A DNA stretch of 64,000 bases from Rapana venosa (GCA_028751875.1 CM054159.1:18365681-18429680), one strand, 5' to 3'; counted from the stretch's first letter, positions 1-12,665 are shown. Numbers and translations are program-made. Notes: generated by a model not told the origin, from the sequence alone.

Positions 1-359
1 GGCACTGAGTGCGGGTAACGTTGAGTGTGGAGTGTTGTACACGAAACACGGGAGGGAGGGGGGAGGGTAGGAGGATTCGTTCATGGCTGATTGAGTGCGG
101 GATGTGAAAGGTGTGTGTGTGTGTTTGACGTTCACGCTTGAGTACACTTTCAGTGTGATGTCCTCAACGTGCTGTGTCAGACAGTGAGTGTGAGTGGATG
201 TCTCAGTCTGTGCACATCGTATAATCCCTGTTGCCTGTCAATGGTTTCCAGTGTGTTGACTCCTCGAGATTGCGGTGGTCACACCGTTGAGTGTGGAGCT
301 TGTTGTCACTTCGTAAATCACGGGGGGGGGGGGGGGGGGGTGTTAGCGTGAGGGTTGGA
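1..359. other. No gene seen; GT-rich DNA and a poly-G run
   Basis: No exon with credible splice sites or recognisable protein was found. The stretch has short GT runs and a run of 19 G at 322-340. It lies upstream of exon 1399-1524 and is probably intron of that gene. Confidence 0.5.
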
Positions 360-740
360 GCGCTGCGCTGATGATGACGGCGGCCCGGGATTGAACCAGG
401 TGGAGGTGCCTGTTTTAGGGGATTGACCCTGGAGTTACCACCAGTGCTGACTGACTGACTCCACTCCCCCAACAGTCCTTCAGACAAGACTGAGGCCCCA
501 TGAGAAAACTGTCTGCAGAAATCTGTGCACACAGTCAAAACGCATTGCACCTGTTGGAAGAGTTGGCCATTGTTGAGCTGGTAGGACTAGGTGACAGAAT
601 GTTAAAAGGCGCATCACTACAAGAGTGGCGTGAAGACCTCGTCCCTGAAGTTGGAATGTGGCGACCTTCATGGTGGGCAGGAACAGTCGCTTACACAACA
701 TCTCACCATCGGTGAACCTTGAAACAACTCTAGCCAAGGA
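360..740 (+). repeat. tRNA-derived SINE, degraded
   Basis: A B-box-like stretch (GGGATTGAACC) lies near 389. It is followed by the body shared with other SINEs here: a 'CCTTCAGACAAGACTGAGGCCCC' type segment, then a 'CTGGTAGGA' segment. The 3' tail near 650-720 reads 'GTTGGAATGTGGC...CTCACCATCGGTGAACC'. The same tail occurs at 20033-20310 and 56640-57030. This repeat explains the short open frames at 480-737. Confidence 0.6.
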
Positions 741-804
741 ACAGGAAAAGAATGAAAGGAATCATTAATAAGCGCTTTGATTTGTTTCGCTGTATAAGTT
801 CATT

Positions 805-908
805 TATTATTGTTATCATCATCATCATCATCGTGATCGTCATCATCATCGTGATCGTCATCATCATCGTGATATCATCATATTGTCATCATCGTGATCA
901 TCATCGTG
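805..908. repeat. (ATC)n/(GTC)n trinucleotide microsatellite
   Basis: Imperfect ATC/GTC triplets leading straight into the 33-bp minisatellite, whose units begin with the complementary ATG triplets. The minisatellite may have grown out of this microsatellite. Confidence 0.9.
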
Positions 909-1398
909 ACCATGATGATGATGAAGTCATGGTGGTGTGTGGCCGTGATGATGATGAAGTCATGGTGGTGTGTGGCCTGATGATGATGAAGTCATGGTGG
1001 TGTGTGGCCATGATGATGATGAAGTCATGGTGGTGTGTGGCCTGATGATGATGAAGTCATGGTGGTGTGTGGCCATGATGATGATGAAGTCATGGTGGTG
1101 TGTGGCCATGATGATGAAGTCATGGTGGTGTGTGGCCATGATGATGATGTCATGGTGGTGTGTGGCCATGATGATGATGAAGTCATGGTGGTGTGTGGCC
1201 GTGATGATGATGAAGTCATGGTGGTGTGTGGCCATGATGATGATGAAGTCATGGTGGTGTGTGGCCATGATGATGATGAAGTCATGGTGGTGTGTGTCCA
1301 TGATGTGAAGTCATGGTGGTGTGTGGCCGTGATGATGATGAAGTCATGGTGGTGTGTGTGGCCATGATGATGATGAAGTCATGGTGGTGTGTGTCCAG
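909..1398. repeat. 33-bp minisatellite running up to a splice acceptor
   Basis: About 15 units of roughly 33 bp (some 27 or 30), each made of ATGATGATGATGAAGTC then ATGGTGGTGTGTGGCC. Because units are multiples of three and contain few stops, several frames stay open on both strands. This gives spurious 80-110-codon frames that are not genes. In the last unit GTGTGTGGCC is replaced by GTGTGTGTCCAG, which is the splice acceptor of the exon at 1399. Confidence 0.93.
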
Positions 1399-1524
1399 CA
1401 CATCGCCAACCCCACGGCGGACGAGTGGTCCAGGTTCCTGCAGACCCTGCAGGAGATGAAGCAGCAGGCTGCCGAGCGGGAAGAGGACAGCTCTCTGCTG
1501 GGGTCGGGGGCTCCCATCCGATGA
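1399..1524 (+). CDS. Terminal coding exon of an unidentified gene
   Basis: After the acceptor (…GTGTCCAG at 1398) an open frame of 41 codons ends at TGA 1522-1524. The peptide begins HIANPTADEWSRFLQ and ends GSGAPIR. It is rich in Gln, Glu and Lys in the middle and looks like a short amphipathic or coiled C-terminal tail. Codons are GC-rich (GCC, CTG, CAG), unlike the surrounding AT- and GT-rich repeats, which supports a real exon. I do not recognise the family. The upstream exons would lie left of the window. The exon frame is closed by stops within the preceding minisatellite units, so the exon cannot simply extend leftward. Confidence 0.65.
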   Translation, partial: HIANPTADEWSRFLQTLQEMKQQAAEREEDSSLLGSGAPIR

Positions 1525-2137
1525 GGATCCGCCCTGCCCTGCCCTGCCCTGCCCTGCCCTGCCCTGCCCTGCCCTGCTGACACTGCTGTCACCTTGCTTG
1601 CTTTCTTGCTTTCTTCCTTTCTGTTGTAGGTCATGCTTCGAACCTGTTGCTTGACTGTTGGTTTCTGTGTCAGGACGCTTGGTAGAGCTCGGGATGTTTT
1701 GCTGAAAGAAAACTGGAAGAAGAAATAAGCAGGAGGTGAACAGATATTTATGTTGGAGAGTTTGGGGCTTTGTTTTAGAAAGAATTGTTGTACTAGAGAA
1801 CATGAGCTTTTTTGTGCATAAGAAAGGAAAAGTTGTACAAGAGAACATAGGTCTGTCTGTGTCTGGGTAGATTCTAGTGTGTTCCTTTTTTTTAAGAGGA
1901 TAGTTCATCATTGTCATCATTGTCTGTTTTTCTTATTAGTCTGGAAAAGGGAAAGGTGCACAGGATGAAAGGGAAGAATGGACCATTTTTACCTTTTTTT
2001 TTTTACTCATGGATTCTGACATTTTGTTTTCAGCATTTTTCTTTGGTATTTTATTGTGGATGTCATCTTGACGGTCTGTCTGTCTGGATGAACTCGACGT
2101 AGACAGAGTGGGAATGAGGTGGACAAAGGGTGGAGTT
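1525..2137 (+). other. Probable 3' UTR start with a (CCCTG)n microsatellite
   Basis: About nine copies of CCCTG lie at 1531-1576, immediately after the stop codon. The rest is unstructured T-rich sequence with no further exon. A clear AATAAA was not found nearby. ATTAAA near 2980 is a possible late poly(A) signal. Confidence 0.5.
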
Positions 2138-2303
2138 GTTGACAGAGTACCAGTTGTTACTACAGTTAACTGTGGACAGAGTGGACAGAGTACCAGTTAG
2201 CACTAAGGTTAACTGTGGACAGAGTACCAGTTAGCACTACAGTTAACTGTGGACAGAGTACCAGTTAGCACTACAGTTAGCTGTGGACAGAGTACACAGT
2301 GGG
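2138..2303. repeat. 34-bp minisatellite, about 4-5 copies
   Basis: The unit starts GTTAACTGTGGACAGAGTAC and continues CAGTTAGCACTACA. The first copies carry small indels. Confidence 0.9.
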
Positions 2304-4699
2304 CAGTGGAGTGTAAGGTCTGGCTGTCGTGTTTGACACAACAGGAAGCCTGATGATGCGTTTTCCCTGCACAGGAGATTTTTTATTCTCAGCATGTAGT
2401 CTTTCCTTTAAAGCCTGTGAATATATTTTCCTTGCAGAAGAGTATATTTGTGTTCTCGACATAAAGTCTTTCTTTAACGGCACAGCGTAAACACATGCCT
2501 TTTGTGGAAGCAGTGAGCGATTTCAGCAGAAGCGATCTAACCGACATGTAAGCGAATGTCTGTTCGCTGTACTTGTTTCTAAGGAGCAGAGGTGCTGCTG
2601 GCTGCTAGGGTGCTGCTGATTTCGTGCTGTACAAGTGTAAAAAACAGTGTTGGGGGTGGTGGGGGATTCCACTGCCTTGCCTTGCTGAACAAACCACTGT
2701 TGGTTCTGTGTCGCCGCCACACCCTCGCCTGCCCCCAGCATCGGTTGAATGAAATCCTTTCTCCATCAACTTGTTCATCCCCTTTTTCTTCAGGATTTTT
2801 GTGGCTTTTGGGGTGGTGGTTTTTGTTATCCTTTTTTTAAAAGTTTTTATTGATTTTATTTTTTCTGTATAGAAAGGGGAGGCTGTGCTGTGAAGCTGGT
2901 TGGGTGGATTCATGGTTGTCTGTTCTGTCAGTCTGTCAACAGAAATTTGAATATTGCATTTCCCCTTTTTTCCCCGTTTATTAAATCATGGAAAGGTCAT
3001 TGGTGAGGGCTCCAAGGTCATTATTCAGTTATAGGAGATAACCTCTGTTAAGAAACTACCTCCCTTGTAGTATGTTGATTGTGCTTGCAATAACCTGGAT
3101 CACAACAATATGTCTGTTATGTTCATAATTCTCTATGAGTGTTTGTGTGACTGGCAATGTGTGCACATGGTCCAGACAAGAGGTGGAGGAGAGGAGGTCA
3201 AGTTGATAGTGTGCTCTGGGAGGATGTGATCTCAGTCACAAGTGGAATTCTGGCAAGTGGACATCTGGCTCCCTCCCTCCTCTTCTCCTTCCTCCAGTCA
3301 GGTTGTCGTCCCTGACTGGTTTAAGAGTTCAGAAATAGCGAAGCAAGCGGTCAAAGAAAGAACAGGTTTGGAAGGTATCGGAGCTTGTGTTACTTTGGGG
3401 CTCTTGGTCTGCATGTCCTGGCTGGAGTTTTCTCCCTTTTGTTTCGACACGTTTCGATGGGATCACACAGGTGAAAACCTGCAGGCAGGGTGATGTTGGG
3501 CTGTGTAGAAATGGTGAGTTAGTGTGGAGAAATCAGAGCTAACAGTGGCCTGTAGAAATGGTGAGTTAGTGTGGGGCAGAGTCCAGTGGTCATGTAATGC
3601 TTGCCGCCTGGTAGATAGTCAGTCAGTCCTTCAAGCCTTTTGTGCAATATTGTTCAGAAGAGAATCATGCTGAAAATGCTCTAAGTGTTCAGAAAGGGGC
3701 GAGGGTAAAGTGTCAAACATTTTGACGTATGCTATGTGATATAAACATTTGCTTCATTTGCCAGCTGTTGTTTTGCTGATATGTTTACTTGCTAGTGGAG
3801 AAAAACAAGTTACTGGATAATCATGTATGTTCATATGTCAGTGTATGGAATATGAACTTTTACAGAGGTTACCACATTGTTTGCTATGAATGATCAGACA
3901 TCCTTTTTTTCAATGCTGTGGTATAATGTTTGGTGCTTTTTCACTTAATTTTCATTAAGGAAATAGATCTAATCATTTATGTTTTAAGTCAGTTTTGTAC
4001 ATATGTTTTTAACATTTGATCTTTAAGGGGGTTTGCTTACGGCGACAAGTGGGTTTGGTTTCTTATTTGTAATGATAGTTTCAGTTCAAAATTCATAAGT
4101 AATCCATCTTTTTTATTATGTAAAACAATAAGAAAACAGGTGAAAGGGTTGGTTATGAATTGTCGGCCCATGGAGTGGTGACTGCCATCAAGACAGGGTG
4201 GTGTGGAGAAACACCGACCACTTTCTTCTTCTTCTCCATTTCAAGTCTTGCTATCCAGAACAAGGCTGGTTGGTATCGTCCATGTGGCTGTCATGGGGTT
4301 TTACAGAATTTATTATGTTGTGATAACTATGATATGGACTCAGTGTTGGGGGGGGGGGGGGGTGTAGGTAAAAGCTTTTTGTAACGGTAAGAAGAAGAAA
4401 GGAACTGATGTAATAACTTGTAATAGCTGATTTGAGTGTTCAATACAGAACTTTTCTTTTTACAATCCCAGTTGTACTGAATGATCTCTGCATGGCTTTC
4501 TTTATTGATGACTATAAACTAACATCATCTGAATTAACCACCACCATCATTATCTATCCATGCTGTCAGTCTTTCTGGAACAGAGCTTACTGCATTGCAA
4601 GTGTGGTTATGTATCAGATGTTGTTCACCTGTAAGAAAGAAAATCATCATCACTCGAGGCATAATACTGGAAAGGTTACAGGCACACCCATAGATGGCT
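2304..4699. other. No gene seen; unique sequence
   Basis: No exon with matching splice phases was recognised on either strand. The open frame at 3242-3493 resembles no known protein. There is a poly-G run near 4350-4362. Confidence 0.4.
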
Positions 4700-4795
4700 A
4701 AATTTACACAACCGCATACATAAGGGGATTGGATATAAAAAGCACATGAGTGCTTATTTCATTATTCTCGAAATAAAAGAATGAAATAAATAAAG
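4700..4795 (+). repeat. SINE 3'-end fragment
   Basis: Matches the 3' part of the SINE at 24530-24850: 'GATTGGATATAAAAAGCACATGAGTGCTTATT...CTCGAAATAAAAGAAT'. The AAATAAA motifs here belong to the repeat and should not be read as a gene's poly(A) signal. Confidence 0.8.
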
Positions 4796-4949
4796 GTAAA
4801 TAGACAAGTAGATGCTTTTTATCTGTATGAATTAAAATTATTGCAATTTGTGACAAAAAATAAACTGCTTTAGGTTTGAATTTCCACTCTTTAAGACAGT
4901 ATGCTATGTACATAAATCCATCCTGTCCTCATCTTTTTTAAACTTTTTG

Positions 4950-6505
4950 TACTGATGAGGGTGTGTGGGTTTGGGCTTTACTTTTTGTACTGATGGGGTT
5001 GGGGGTTTGGGGGGTGAACGGTGGCCCATTTTGCTTTGTTTTTCCCTGCTGTGTTAGGCCTTTTGTTTTTTTTCATAACGATTATTTATTGTTCCCCTTT
5101 TTTTTAACAAGAAAACATCCTGAGGGGGCCCCCAGTGGTCAGGGGGGCTTCCCGCCTTGATTTTTTTGTTTGTTGATTGATTGCGTCCCCTTGACATCAT
5201 TCTTTTGGGGAAGTACGCTTGGGCTTCCATGTCCAGACCCTTTTTTGCTGAAGATGTAAAGGTTGTGATGATGTAAAGAGTTGATGATGGTAAAGAGTTG
5301 ACGATAATGTAAAAAGCTGATGATAAATAAAGAGCTGACTGATAATGTAAGAGGATTTATCCAGGGTTTGTGGACCCCTGTCTTCACTTACACACAAACA
5401 CGATGCTTAAACTGAACTGTATATTTTCCTATCAAAACCTGATGTCCTTTTGCTACCCCGAAAGAAAATGCGCAGGAGGAGGGGGGGGGGGGGGGAAGAA
5501 GTGGGGCCTTGTGGTGCTGTCACGCTTTGTTCATGCCAGCTGTGCTGAACTAGTACCTCCCCCTTACTGTGTTTTTGGGGGGGGAAAAAGTGGGGCATTG
5601 TGTGTGTGTCACGCACTTGTTTCATGCCCCCTGTGCTGAACTAGTCACTCCCCCTTTCTGTGTAGGTGGGGCATTTTGGTGCTGTCACGCTCTCTGTTTT
5701 TTGCCAGCGTGCTGAAAATAGCACCCCCCCTTTCTGTGTTAGGGGGGGGAAGAAGTGGGGCATTGTGCGTGTGTCAAGCCTCTGTTTATGCCAGTGTGCT
5801 GAATAGTCACCTCCCCTTACTGTGTTAGGTGGAGGCTTTTGCGTTTCTGTCCAGCTCTCGTTTGCCGCTGTGTGAACTAGTCATCCCCCCTTTCTGTGTT
5901 GGGGGGGGAGAAGTGGAGGATTTGGTGGTCACAGCTCTCTGTTCAGCCAGCTGTGCTGAAAAAAGTCACCTCCCCCTTACTTTTTAGGTGGAGGCATTTG
6001 GTGCTGTCCAGCTCTTGTTCTGCCGCTGTGCTGAACTAGTCACCTCCCCCTTACTGTGTTAGGAGGGGGAAGAAGTGGAGGCATTGTGCGTGCTGTCACA
6101 GCTCTCTGTTCATGCCAGCTGTGCTGAACTAGTCACCTCCCCCTTACTGTGTTAGGTGGAGGCATTGTGCGTGCTGTCACAGCTCTCTGTTCATGCCAGC
6201 TGTGCTGAACTAGTCACCTCCCCCTTACTGTGTTAGGGGGGGGAAGAAGTGGAGGCATTGTGCGTGCTGTCACAGCACTCTGTTCATGCCAGCTGTGCTG
6301 AACTAGTCACCTCCCCCTTACTGTGTTAGGAGGAGGGGGAAAAGAAGTGGAGGCATTGTGCGTGCTGTCACAGCGCTCTGTTCATGCCAGCTGTGCTGAA
6401 CTAGTCACCTCCCCCTTACTGTGTTAGGTGGAGGCAGTGTGCATGCTGTCACAGCGCTCTGTTCATGCCAGCTGTGCTGAACTAGTCACCTCCCCCTTAC
6501 TGTGT
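4950..6505. repeat. ~80-100-bp minisatellite, noisy on its left side
   Basis: The clean part (about 6000-6505) repeats GTGCTGAACTAGTCACCTCC, then CCCTTACTGTGTTAGG, an optional purine block GGGGGAAGAA, then GTGGAGGCATTGTGCGTGCTGTCACAGC and CTCTGTTCATGCCA. From about 5460 to 6000 the same units are present with many single-base losses and stretched homopolymers. From 4950 to 5460 the sequence is similarly low in complexity. Confidence 0.85.
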
Positions 6506-7039
6506 TCCTGAGGTTGGGGGGAATTTCTCTACATGTTTGTTTATGTATGTGTGTAATGCCGAGTCTAGGCAGAGGGAGTGTTGGAAACATGTTGGTTATA
6601 ATGCTGACTGTGTGTGTGTGTGTGTGCAATGAGGGAACTATCGACATTTCAGCCAGGTGAATACAACCGTCATGTTCCATGCTTAGTTTTGCTCTGTACG
6701 ACTGGTGTGAAGGAATGAGTGTCAAATATCTGTATGGAACATTTGTGTGTGCACACAGATTCACCAGTGCGCATGTGCACACTGACACACACACTCGTGC
6801 AGGTACACACACATACAAATGAGATCAGGCAAAGGAGCATCAAAACCCATAGATGTAATGCCTTTTACTATGCCAAAGTTTATTGGGCCTGAAGCACGAT
6901 AAATACTGTTCAATATGTCATCTGCAATGATTCCTATGTTACATATGGAAAAGAGGCTTGCACTACCACACATGTTTATAAACAAGTTACACATTTGTTG
7001 ATGTGTGTGTTGTGATTTCTTTCTTTCCCTCAGCTAGCA
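6506..7039. other. No gene seen
   Basis: Unique sequence with a short GT run near 6610-6630. No recognisable exon. Confidence 0.4.
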
Positions 7040-7320
7040 CTCTGAGGTTCACCAATGGTGAGATCTGGTCTGTGTGACCGTTTACCCATCACTGAGGTAG
7101 CCGCATTCCGACTTCAGGCATGGTTTCTTAACACCACACCTGTGTGCATGCGGCTTTTAAAATGTTGTTATTCATTCCTACCAGCCTACTCTTCCAAGAA
7201 GTGAGACAGGTGTTTAACATATACACAAGATGTTTTGCTTGTGTTCGCACAGGGGACTGTAGTTTATAGTCTCATCCAAATGTTTTCAGTGAGAAAATCC
7301 CCTTGATCAGATGTGAACCC
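7040..7320 (-). repeat. SINE, tail type 2, minus orientation
   Basis: Reads on the minus strand as the shared SINE body followed by the 'GTCGGAATGCGGCTACCTCA' tail and 'CTCACCATTGGTGAACCTCA'. The head end near 7300 is degraded. Confidence 0.7.
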
Positions 7321-7913
7321 TCCCTGCCCTCGTGTTGTGATTTGAATTTCATGTGAATGCAGGCTGCAGTATGAGCATACAGCACACCTTAGTTGCATAT
7401 ACTCTTTTCCTTCTTCCAAACAAAAACATTCAGGAAAGTCTGTGTTGAAATTACCAAGCTGAATCTCTATAATGTTGTTGTTGTGCATTCCCCAGCTTTA
7501 CACCCTGGGGGTCACCCACAACATGCACTCTGACTCACTCATCCATCCCACCTGGGAATCACTGTGAGATAGGAAGTACACCCTGGGTGAGAAGTTTGCG
7601 TGTATGACTCTTTTCAAGTACCTCGCCACATAGGCAGCCATACTCCGACTTCAGAGGATTTTTTCTCCTATAAAGGAGAGTGCAGGTTGTTATGTTAAGA
7701 GCTTGTCATGGCTGAAGGCAATCTCAACACAACATTTTAAACATAACAACATTTTGATGGAGGCCTTGGCAATTAGCTGGCATCAATAACTGACACAGCT
7801 TTTGGCCTGGGCCATAATCTCTACAATCAAAATATCCACAAATTAACTTCACCATTAACTGGAAGAATGTGATGTATTCTATAGATGTAACTCCAGAAAT
7901 GTGCAAACAGTCC
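7321..7913. other. No gene seen; partial SINE remnants
   Basis: Near 7600-7690 a further degraded copy of the SINE tail can be made out ('GTAGGCAGCCATACTCCGACTTCA'-like). Nothing else is recognised. Confidence 0.4.
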
Positions 7914-8053
7914 GCTAACGCCTTGGAGGAGGCACTGTCTTTTTTAATGCTAACGCCTTGGAGGAGGCATTGTCTTTTTTAATGCTAACGCCTTCGAGGA
8001 GGCATTGTCTTTTTTAATGCTAACGCCTTGGAGGAGGCATTGTCTTTGCAATC
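7914..8053. repeat. 35-bp tandem repeat, four copies
   Basis: Units start at 7914, 7949, 7984 and 8019 with GCTAACGCCTTGGAGGAGGC followed by ATTGTCTTTTTTAAT. Only a few substitutions separate them. The last copy is truncated. Confidence 0.95.
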
Positions 8054-8169
8054 GAGTTGTGTGCAACGTTCACCAGGCAAAGGCTGGAATGTCGCCACTG
8101 AGTTTGTCAGAGGGCAGGGTTTGTTCCTGACCAAACAGAAAGAAGAGACGGGATGGCTGGCATGGACAC

Positions 8170-9130
8170 ATCAACCTGACACATGTATCCACACACGCTT
8201 TCAACCTGACACATGTATCCACACACGCTTTCTTTCTTTCAACCTGACACATGTATCCACACACGCTTTCTTCAACCTGACACATGTATCCACACACGCT
8301 TTCTTTCTTTCAACATGACACATGTATCCACACGCTTTCTTTCTTTCAACCTGACACATGTTTCCACACATGCTTTCTTTCTTCAACCTGACACATGTTT
8401 CCACACATGCTTTCTTTCTTCAACATGACACATGTATCCACACGCTTTCTTTCTTCAACCTGACACATGTTTCCACACATGCTTTCTTTCTTCAACCTGA
8501 CACAGGTATCCACACATGCTTTCTTTCTTCAACCTGACACATGTATCCACAATGCTTTCTTTCAACCTGACACAGGTATCCACACATGCTTTCTTTCAAC
8601 CTGACACAGGTATCCACACATGCTTTCTTTCAACCTGACACAGGTATCCACACATGCTTTCTTTCAACCTGACACAGGTATCCACACATGCTTTCTTTCA
8701 ACCTGACACAGGTATCCACACGCTTTCTTTCTTCAACCTGACACATGTATCCACACACGCTTTCTTTCTTCAACCTGACACAGGTATCCACACACGCTTT
8801 CTTTCTTCAACCTGACACATGTATCCACAATGCTTTCTTTCTTCAACCTGACACATGTATCCACAATGCTTTCTTTCTTCAACCTGACACATGTATCCAC
8901 AATGCTTTCTTTCTTCAACCTGACACATGTATCCACAATGCTTTCTTTCTTCAACCTGACACATGTATCCACAATGCTTTCTTTCTTCAACCTGACACAT
9001 GTATCCACAATGCTTTCTTTCTTCAACCTGACACATGTATCCACAATGCTTTCTTTCTTCAACCTGACACATGTATCCACACATGCTTTCTTTCTTTCAA
9101 CCTGACACATGTATCCACACATGCTTTCTG
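8170..9130. repeat. 37-bp minisatellite, about 26 copies
   Basis: The unit is CAACCTGACACATGTATCCA then CACACGCTTTCTTTCTT, with length variants in the CTTT run. A homogeneous block (8800-9060) carries ACAATGC in place of ACACACGC, so recent expansion happened within the array. Open frames across it (for example 8733-9143) are repeat artefacts. Confidence 0.95.
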
Positions 9131-9784
9131 AAGCACACTTCACTACAGTGCAATATGACCTTCACCCCTCCTCCTGTGGGGACAGACAGGTCCTGGGGAG
9201 AGTTACCCAGTGTCGCGCAGAGAGGCCTGCTGTGGTGTACAGTACAGTTCGATTCCTCACAACATGACAATGTAGGGTTACAGTACAACACAGCACAATA
9301 CCATGCAATATGACAGTCTAGGGCTTAAATGTATGTTGCCATGGGTTCTTTAAAGTGTGGTGATTGTGTGTTGCACAGAGGACCTTGGTCCATGTAAAAA
9401 GACGAGTGTTTACAAATGAACGGTCGATACACAGCGAGTCTAAACTAAAAAAAATTTAAGAAAAAAAAACGGGGGCAGCTTGACATGCCAGTGTTTCATT
9501 GTGGAAGAAAGTATATCGGGAAAGAAACTCCTGTTATAATAAACAGTTTGTAGAAATACAGGAACAAAATAGCACTGAATGACATCTTAGATCAACAATT
9601 CTGCAAAACCAAATGCGTTCATTGAAGATGATATGATGTTACCAAATGGATGACCAATCCCACCCCCTCTACACTCGTGTATACACATTTGGGTCACAAA
9701 CAAATGAATTTTCCTGATGCTTGTTAAATATAGGGGAAAAATGTATACATCCGGCCATTATAAACCAATCAGTTTCAAGGACAC
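9131..9784. other. Intergenic sequence, no gene seen
   Basis: Lies between the 37-bp array and the end of the ERICH2-like transcript. No exon recognised. Confidence 0.4.
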
Positions 9785-9790
9785 TTTATT
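9785..9790 (-). terminator. Likely poly(A) signal of the ERICH2-like gene
   Basis: Plus-strand TTTATT reads AATAAA on the minus strand, about 400 bases beyond the TAA stop at 10189-10191. This gives a plausible 3' UTR of about 0.4 kb. The position is a motif match only. Confidence 0.5.
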
Positions 9791-10188
9791 AATAGTAAAA
9801 AACCCAATATATAAACATGTACACTTCTAATATATATAAAATAATCGGTTTCAGGAATACTTGTAAAGAAAAGAATAGTTGAAGTATTTGTGCAAACCCA
9901 ATTCTGGGGGAATTCTTCACCAAAAACTCCCAAACCCCTGAACCTTTCAGCATTTATAAACAAATTATTTTCAGAATAGTTGTGAAAAAACCCCCAAGCA
10001 AACAAAAACTGCAGTATGCACAATCTTGTGGAAGTGGTAAAGAGTGGCAGATGAGGGTTTCAGAAGTATCACAGTGTCTTGGTAGTTCTGGGAGGCAAGG
10101 CAGTAGTATCAACCACACATCATGACTATCATCATCACATGGAAAAACAATATTTACTCTGTGTTTGTCCCCACACAAATTAATGCGA

Positions 10189-10324
10189 TTACATCCCAAT
10201 GCCGGAGTCTGGACGTTGTGGCCCGTCCTCTTCTGGCATCATGAAAAAATGGACCTCCCCGTCTGCCTGGTCCAACTCCTCATCATCATCGTCGTCATCA
10301 TCGTCAGACGAATCGCTCTCCAAG
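10189..10324 (-). CDS. ERICH2-like exon 11 (terminal)
   Basis: Acceptor GTTTCAG, then a split Ser codon, LESDSSDDDDDDDDEELDQA, a VHFFMMPEEDG segment, and the end RPDSGIGM with TAA at 10191-10189. A minisatellite of about 53-bp units begins just upstream of the acceptor. Confidence 0.87.
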
Positions 10325-11221
10325 CTGAAACACGACAGTGAAGAACATGATATTGTGAATCAGCAGTTAGATGGAACAAAATATAGCACAGTGAAGAACA
10401 TGATATTGTGATTCAGCAGTTAGATGGAACAAAATATAGCACAATGAAGAACATGATATTGTGAATCAGCAGTTAGATGGAACAAAATATAGCACAGTGA
10501 AGAACATGATATTGTGAATCAGCAGTTAGAACAAAATGCAGCATAATGAAGAACATAATATTCATACAGTACAATATACTGCATTAATTAACCAATATCA
10601 GGTGATATAACCACATGGAAATGTATTCTGTACATTCCTACAGTACAATATAGTGCATTAATTAACCAAAGTCAGGTAATTAACTAAACCACATGTAAAT
10701 GTATTCTGTATATTCTTACAGTAGAATATAGTGCATTAATTAACCAATCTCAGGTAATTCATTAAACCACATGGAAATGTATTCTGTATATTCTTACAGT
10801 AGAATATAGTGCATTAATTAACCAATCTCAGGTAATTCATTAAACCACATGGAAATGTATTCTGTGTATTCTTACAGTAGAATATAGTGCATTAATTAAC
10901 CAATCTCAGGTAATTCATTAAACCACATGGAAATGTATTCTGTACATTCCTACAGCAGATAGAATAAAATGTAGCACAGTGAAGAACATACAGTGAGTTA
11001 ACAGTTAGATGGGAAAAAAATGTAGCATAACGAAGAACATATTACTGTAAATCAGCAGTTAGATGGAATAAAATGTAGCATCGTGAAGAAGATACTGTGA
11101 ATTGACGGAATAAAATGTAGCATCGTGAAGAAGATACTGTGAATTGACGGAATAAAATGTAGCATCGTGAAGAACATACTATTGTGAATCAGCAGTTAAG
11201 CAGAATGATATATAGATATAG

Positions 11222-11268
<47 letters not shown>

Positions 11269-12599
11269 TATATAAAGTCAAGTCAAAAACACTTTAATCA
11301 TCCCATGAAAGGCAGTCACAATACTGACAGGCACATTGATACGTATAATTATCTCAAAAGACACAAGAAAAATACATTTCAAATTGGTACGAACATTTCA
11401 AGATAGCTTAAAAAAAAATTTTAAAATTCACACACAAACCCATGTGTGCATGCGCACACACACACACACGGCATACGCACACACACACACAAACATACAC
11501 CCACACACACCAATGTAGGAATACAATGTTGTAAAAACCATTGATTGGAAAAGACATATAAACTTATTATTTATGTGTGCACACCTTGAAGTTACACACA
11601 CTGTTTTCAGTGTCCCATCAGCAAAACTAACCGAAAAAGAAATTCTTTTGTGCCAGTAAGCATTCGAATTCTGAATTCACAATGATGTTGACTACTAGTT
11701 TTTACATTTCTCTGAATTACTTGCCTGATTGTCATTGTTATGAGTGTAGTCAATACATAATTATGTGTGGGTGTGGGTGCGTGGGTGTGTGAAATAAGTC
11801 TGTGTTCTAGTCAACGGTCTTAAAACATTGAATTTATATATTGGTGTATGGTGGGTGTGTTTGCACACGCACGTACATGCGTGTGTACATGCTGTGTATA
11901 TGCGTGCGTAAAAAATAAGTTTTTATGTCTTCTAGTCAATGGGTTTAAAATTGTGTTCACAATTGATGTGCATGCGTGTGTGCATGCATGTGTGTGTATG
12001 TGTGTGTGCGCATGCGTGCGTGTGTGTTGGTGTGTGTGTGTGTTCGTGACATTTTATTTGAAGTCATTTTGGAATGTTTTAACCAATATGAAATATAGCT
12101 TTTTGTGTCTTTGAGATTTTTGATGTGTATCAACCTGCCTGTCAGTATTGTAATTGCCCTTCATGGGATGATTAAAGTGTTTTTGACTTGACTTGACTTG
12201 ACTTGACTTGACACACACACCAACACACACAATTTAAAAATCATTTAAGCCAAAAGTAAGATACAGGAGTACTTTTTTTCATGACACCACAGACACAGAC
12301 ACACACACACACTTACTTGACAATCAGGGAGGTATATCAGAGAATGTAAAACTGTTTGGTCAGTGCTGTTTTGAATTTAGAATTCGAATGACTACTGGAA
12401 CAAAGGAATTTCTTTTTCTATTTGTTTTACTGTTGGAGCACTGAAACAGTGTCCTGAAGGCAACAACTGAAATTCTGAAGACAGCATGGGAAGGATCAGC
12501 CAAGATGGCAGTCGCTTTGCCCACAAGCTGCTGATTTCAGTACAGCTTGAGATCTCTTTGTTCTTCTCCAATTATTTTTTAGCAGATTCTAAAATATAC

Positions 12600-12665
<66 letters not shown>

